NCBI GenBank assembly: GCA_016198805.1 | Contig: JACQHU010000054.1 | Coordinates: 1-9,459 of the forward strand | Length of the DNA: 9,459 bases | Reading direction: 5' to 3' | From: Armatimonadota bacterium | GTDB taxonomy: Bacteria > Sysuimicrobiota > Sysuimicrobiia > Sysuimicrobiales > Humicultoraceae | Shown here: positions 6,593 to 9,459 of the stretch, piece by piece | How the letters are laid out: each line of letters starts with the position of its first letter | Position numbering within the stretch: position 1 is the stretch's first letter | Made by a program: the position numbers and the translations under genes | Notes under the pieces: generated by a model | The model's input: the letters and a program-made list of their open reading frames with translations, nothing else | Told to the model about the DNA's origin: nothing | Database searches by the model: none

Positions 6593-7027
6593 ATGAAGTG
6601 GGTCACCCGTGAGCGCGTCAAGGTGGACCGCGTCGCCTGTCCCTGGCTCATCAGGCACTTCATTGACCCCGACGCCGAGTTTCTCTTCGTGCCGGCCGAC
6701 CGCGTGCTGGAGGTGGCGCGGCAGACCGGGGCGATCCCCTATGACGTCGACGGGGTCGAACTCGGCCATACGGAGGGGCGCTGCTCGTTCGAATCGATCG
6801 TCCTGAAGTACGGCCTGAAGGATCCGGCCCTGGACTACCTGGCGAAGGTCGTCCACGGCGCGGACACGAAGGACATCGACATCGTCCCGGAAGCCGCCGG
6901 GTTGAAGGCGGTGGCCTTCGGGTTCAGCCTGCTGTACCCGAACGACGACCACCGGATCCTGGCCGAGGAGTTCCGCGTCTACGACGCCCTCTACGCCTGG
7001 TGCCGGCAGAAGGTGGCGGCCGGCTAG
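6593..7027 (+). CDS. stand-alone ChrB C-terminal-domain protein
   Basis: The 144-residue protein matches the C-terminal domain of ChrB, the chromate-resistance regulator and accessory protein. Its hallmark block is near the start: VKVDRVACPWLIRHFIDPDA (9-28), followed by FLFVP, then GHTEGRCSFES (58-68) and the VHGADTKD segment (87-94). It has no signal peptide and no DNA-binding N-terminal ChrB domain, so it is not a full-length regulator. His and Cys in GHTEGRC could bind a metal or oxyanion, but that is inference. No chrA chromate transporter is in the window. An MFS transporter is divergently transcribed next to it, and pckA follows on the same strand after 69 bases. Relation to chromate is by family name only; single-domain copies may serve general metal or redox stress. 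Confidence 0.85.
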   Translation: MKWVTRERVKVDRVACPWLIRHFIDPDAEFLFVPADRVLEVARQTGAIPYDVDGVELGHTEGRCSFESIVLKYGLKDPALDYLAKVVHGADTKDIDIVPEAAGLKAVAFGFSLLYPNDDHRILAEEFRVYDALYAWCRQKVAAG

Positions 7028-7037
7028 CGGGAGGCGG

Positions 7038-7055
7038 GCCGGGGGGGAGCCCGGC
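7038..7055 (+). promoter_or_regulatory. hairpin 1 in the chrB-pckA gap
   Basis: GCCGGG (7038-7043) pairs perfectly with CCCGGC (7050-7055) around a six-base G-rich loop. No T-run follows, so it is not a typical intrinsic terminator. It is part of a G-rich leader with G-runs at 7041-7047, 7060-7065, 7072-7075 and 7081-7085. Confidence 0.4.
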
Positions 7056-7078
7056 GGCCGGGGGGCGAAGAGGGGTGA

Positions 7079-7095
7079 CCGGGGGAAAACCCCGG
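7079..7095 (+). promoter_or_regulatory. hairpin 2 directly before the first pckA ATG
   Basis: CCGGGG (7079-7084) pairs perfectly with CCCCGG (7090-7095) around the loop GAAAA, ending one base before ATG 7097. It occupies the place where a ribosome binding site should be. No Shine-Dalgarno sequence is available for that ATG, so the hairpin either controls initiation or points to the downstream GTG as the true start. Confidence 0.5.
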
Positions 7096-7096
7096 C

Positions 7097-8716
7097 ATGG
7101 AGGTGGACGGAGTGGTCATTGAGGAGGGCGTCCGGAGCCGCCACGGGCTGGAGATCCACGGGATTCACCCGGAGATGGTCGGCTGGAACCTCTCGGCTCC
7201 GGCGCTGTACGAGCACGCCGTGCGGCGGCGGGAAGGCTTGATCGCGGAAGGCGGCCCCCTGGTCGTGGTCACCGTGCCGCATACCGGCCGCTCGCCGCAG
7301 GACAAGTTCATCGTCCGCGAGCCCTCCAGCGACGAGTGGATCTGGTGGGGAAAGCACAATAAGCCTATCGACCCTGACGCCTTCGACCGTCTGCACCGCC
7401 GGATGCTGGCCTACCTCCGCGGCAAGGAACTGTTCGTCCAGGACGTCTTCGTCGGCGCCCATCCCCGCCACCGCCGGCACGTCCGGGTCATCACCGAGTA
7501 CGCCTGGCACAGCCTGTTCGCGCGGACGATGTTCATCGTCCCCGGCGACGAGGAGCTGGCCGCCCACACGCCCGAGTTCACGGTCATCAACGCGCCCGGC
7601 TTCCTGGCCAACCCCGCGGAGGAGGGCACCCGGAGTGAAGTCTTTATCCTCATGAACCTCGGTAGGAAACTGGTGCTGATCGGGGGGACGACCTACGCCG
7701 GCGAGATCAAGAAGTCGATCTTCACGCTCCTGAACTACCTGTATCCGCTGCAGGGGATTCTGTCGATGCACTGTTCGGCCAACATCGGCCCCTCGGGTCA
7801 TGTCGCGCTGTTCTTCGGCCTCTCCGGCACCGGCAAGACGACCCTCTCGGTGGATCCCGAGCGGGCCTTGATCGGCGACGACGAGCACGGCTGGTCGGAC
7901 GACGGCATCTTCAACTTCGAGGGTGGGTGCTACGCCAAGACGATCCGGCTGTCAGCCGAGCACGAGCCGCAGATCTACGGGACGACCCGGATGTTTGGGA
8001 CCGTCCTGGAGAATGTCGTGATGGACCCGATCACCCGCCGGCTCGATCTCGACGACGACTCCCTCACCGAGAACACGCGCGCCGCGTATCCCATCACCTT
8101 CGTGCCCAACATCTGGCGCAGCGGGGCGGCCGGCCATCCGCGCGCGGTCGTCTTCCTGACCTGTGACGCCTTCGGTGCCATGCCGCCCATTGCGCCCTTG
8201 ACCCCGGACCAGGCGATGTACCATTTTCTGGCCGGCTACACGGCCATCGTCGCCGGCACCGAGAAGGGCGTCACGGAGCCGAAGGCCACCTTCAGCGCCT
8301 GCTTCGGCGCGCCGTTTATGGCGCAGCGGCCTAGCGTCTACGCCAGAATGCTGGGCGAGCGAATCGCCAGGCATCAGGCGGCGGTATGGCTGATCAACAC
8401 CGGCTGGAGCGGCGGCGGGCAGGGTGAAGGCGGCGAACGGATCAAGCTGGCGCACACGCGGCGGATGGTGCGCGCGGCGCTGTCCGGCGAACTCGAGGGA
8501 ATTCCGTCGACACCCGACCCGGTCTTCGGCGTGCATGTCCCCTCGCACGTGCCCGGCGTGCCGTCCGAGATCCTGCGTCCCCGGGCGACGTGGCGCGATC
8601 CGGCGGCCTACAACGCGAAGGCGAAGCATCTGGCCCGGATGTTCGCCCAGGCGTTCGCCGAGTTTGCGCCCCACGTGTCCGAGGCCGTCCGCGCCGCCGC
8701 GCCCAGGGCCGACTGA
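7097..8716 (+). CDS. pckA: phosphoenolpyruvate carboxykinase (ATP)
   Basis: This cytoplasmic enzyme of gluconeogenesis converts oxaloacetate and ATP to phosphoenolpyruvate, CO2 and ADP. The 539-residue length is typical. Landmarks are the substrate-binding Arg65 in HTGRSPQDK; Tyr200 and Lys206 in TTYAGEIKKS (metal and phosphate site); His225 in MHCSAN; the P-loop kinase-1a motif GLSGTGKTT at 241-249 with Lys247; the metal-binding GDDEHGW at 260-266; and Arg328 in ENTRAAYP. All key residues are present, so it should be active. The N-terminus (GIHPEMVGWNLS) resembles Thermus-type enzymes more than E. coli. ATG 7097 has no ribosome site and abuts a hairpin. GTG 7112, preceded by GGAGGTG, would remove only five residues and is a credible alternative. 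It is followed after 86 bases by a phosphofructokinase gene on the same strand. Confidence 0.96.
   Translation: MEVDGVVIEEGVRSRHGLEIHGIHPEMVGWNLSAPALYEHAVRRREGLIAEGGPLVVVTVPHTGRSPQDKFIVREPSSDEWIWWGKHNKPIDPDAFDRLHRRMLAYLRGKELFVQDVFVGAHPRHRRHVRVITEYAWHSLFARTMFIVPGDEELAAHTPEFTVINAPGFLANPAEEGTRSEVFILMNLGRKLVLIGGTTYAGEIKKSIFTLLNYLYPLQGILSMHCSANIGPSGHVALFFGLSGTGKTTLSVDPERALIGDDEHGWSDDGIFNFEGGCYAKTIRLSAEHEPQIYGTTRMFGTVLENVVMDPITRRLDLDDDSLTENTRAAYPITFVPNIWRSGAAGHPRAVVFLTCDAFGAMPPIAPLTPDQAMYHFLAGYTAIVAGTEKGVTEPKATFSACFGAPFMAQRPSVYARMLGERIARHQAAVWLINTGWSGGGQGEGGERIKLAHTRRMVRAALSGELEGIPSTPDPVFGVHVPSHVPGVPSEILRPRATWRDPAAYNAKAKHLARMFAQAFAEFAPHVSEAVRAAAPRAD
7099..7105 (+). promoter_or_regulatory. possible internal ribosome site for the pckA GTG start
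   Basis: GGAGGTG lies six bases before the in-frame GTG at 7112-7114 and is the only good Shine-Dalgarno match near the pckA start. It overlaps the ATG at 7097 by one base, so the two starts could compete. Confidence 0.4.
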
Positions 8717-8802
8717 TCGGCGGCTGGGCAAGGTGATGAGCCGGCGCTCGGGGCGCAGCCTGACCTTTCCATGAGCCCGCGCCTCGATCGAAGTCTGGGC
8801 CC

Positions 8803-9459
8803 ATGAGCGCGCAGCGTCGGATCGGCATCCTCACGGGCGGCGGCGATTGCCCGGGCCTCAACGCCGTGATCCGGGCGGTCGTCCTCTCGGCTGTGCGCGG
8901 GCACGGTTGGCAGGTCGTCGGCATCCTGGACGGGTTCGACGGCCTGCTCCACGAGCGTCACCGGCCGCTGGGCATCGAAGATGTCCGCGGCATCCTCACC
9001 CAGGGCGGGACGATTTTGGGGACCACGAACCGCGGGAACCCGTTCGCCTGGCCGGTGGTGCGGGACGGGCGCACCGAGATCGTCGACGCCTCGCGCACGG
9101 TGCTGCAGCGGCTGGAGGCGCAGCGGCTGGATGCGCTGATCGTGATCGGTGGCGACGGCACGCTGCGGATCGCGCACGCCCTTCACCAGATGGGAGCGCA
9201 AGTCGTCGGCATTCCCAAGACCATCGATAACGACATCGCCGCGACCGACGTCACGTTCGGGTTCGATACCGCGCGCGAGACCGCCACGGAGGCGATCGAC
9301 AAACTGCACTCGACGGCCGAGAGCCACCACCGGATCATGGTGGTGGAGACGATGGGCCGCAACGCCGGGTGGATCGCGCTGGAATCCGGAATCGCCGGCG
9401 GGGCGAACTCGGTCCTGATCCCGGAGATCCCGTTCCGGCTCGAGACGGTGGTCGCGGCC
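8803..9459 (+). CDS. 6-phosphofructokinase, 5' part (continues past window)
   Basis: An uninterrupted frame of 219 codons from ATG 8803 reaches the window edge; family members have about 340-370 residues. It phosphorylates fructose 6-phosphate to the 1,6-bisphosphate in the cytoplasm. Motifs are the nucleotide loop GILTGGGDCPGLNAV (8-22), GGDGT at 116-120, PKTIDND at 138-144 with catalytic Asp142, the effector or substrate residues in MGR at 184-186, and IPEIP with Glu208. Gly119 in GGDG is the residue seen in ATP-using enzymes (PPi-users have Asp). Lys139 in PKTIDND is the residue of PPi-users and of the mixed group III family; E. coli PfkA has Gly there. The pair Gly/Lys is that of Streptomyces-type ATP enzymes. 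No strong ribosome site precedes the ATG. Confidence 0.93.
   Translation, partial: MSAQRRIGILTGGGDCPGLNAVIRAVVLSAVRGHGWQVVGILDGFDGLLHERHRPLGIEDVRGILTQGGTILGTTNRGNPFAWPVVRDGRTEIVDASRTVLQRLEAQRLDALIVIGGDGTLRIAHALHQMGAQVVGIPKTIDNDIAATDVTFGFDTARETATEAIDKLHSTAESHHRIMVVETMGRNAGWIALESGIAGGANSVLIPEIPFRLETVVAA

Noticed and set aside
6509..7888. 459-codon open frame on the minus strand
   Set aside because: It lies opposite the ChrB-domain gene and the first half of pckA, both certain genes; it is a GC-rich shadow.
8717..8802. Terminator between pckA and the phosphofructokinase gene
   Set aside because: Only a 4-base GCGC stem was found and no T-run; not enough to call.
8771..8806. 11-codon ORF ending in ATGA overlap with the phosphofructokinase start
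   Set aside because: It has no ribosome site and an unremarkable peptide (MSPRLDRSLGP); short overlaps of this kind are common by chance.
1..9459. CRISPR array, tRNA, rRNA or phage attachment site
   Set aside because: No regularly spaced repeats, no tRNA-like cloverleaf and no rRNA sequence were recognised on either strand by eye.

Overview
This is a very GC-rich bacterial chromosomal window. Its genes are close-packed and use GTG starts freely (the cobalamin-binding-type, PHP and MFS genes all do). The carbon-metabolism genes, an ATP-type PEP carboxykinase and a group III-type phosphofructokinase, suggest an uncultured or soil/thermal lineage such as Rokubacteria, Methylomirabilota, Armatimonadota-like or Actinobacteria-like. 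The window contains no rRNA or other phylogenetic marker, so I do not commit to a phylum.

Layout, left to right. (1) Positions 1-1708 hold most or all of an IS110-family insertion sequence. A structured non-coding leader of about 300 bases, a good candidate for the element's bridge RNA, precedes a DEDD/Ser transposase. The transposase frame carries a premature TAG at 1520-1522, and its expected C-terminal tail continues in the same frame beyond it. (2) That tail runs without a stop into the last part of an MFS transporter gene (about 1709-2002), so the IS appears to have broken a transporter and fused to its 3' end. (3) Positions 2164-3027 encode a stand-alone class I glutamine amidotransferase-like protein on the plus strand. 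(4) A tight minus-strand operon (6459 down to 3058) encodes, in transcription order, an MFS transporter, a cobalamin-binding-type protein with no signal peptide, a PHP-family histidinol-phosphatase-like enzyme (4-base start/stop overlap with the previous gene) and a small exported protein. (5) A divergent intergenic region with a tandem hairpin-forming repeat separates that operon from (6) a plus-strand set: a ChrB C-terminal-domain protein, ATP-dependent PEP carboxykinase (pckA) and a 6-phosphofructokinase that runs off the right edge.

How the parts may work together. PckA (oxaloacetate to PEP) and phosphofructokinase (fructose 6-phosphate to the bisphosphate) sit side by side at two control points of central carbon flow. 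The leftward four-gene set looks co-transcribed, but its common purpose is not evident. The most interesting non-protein signals are the IS110 leader, with its series of stem-loops, and the G-rich double-hairpin leader of pckA.
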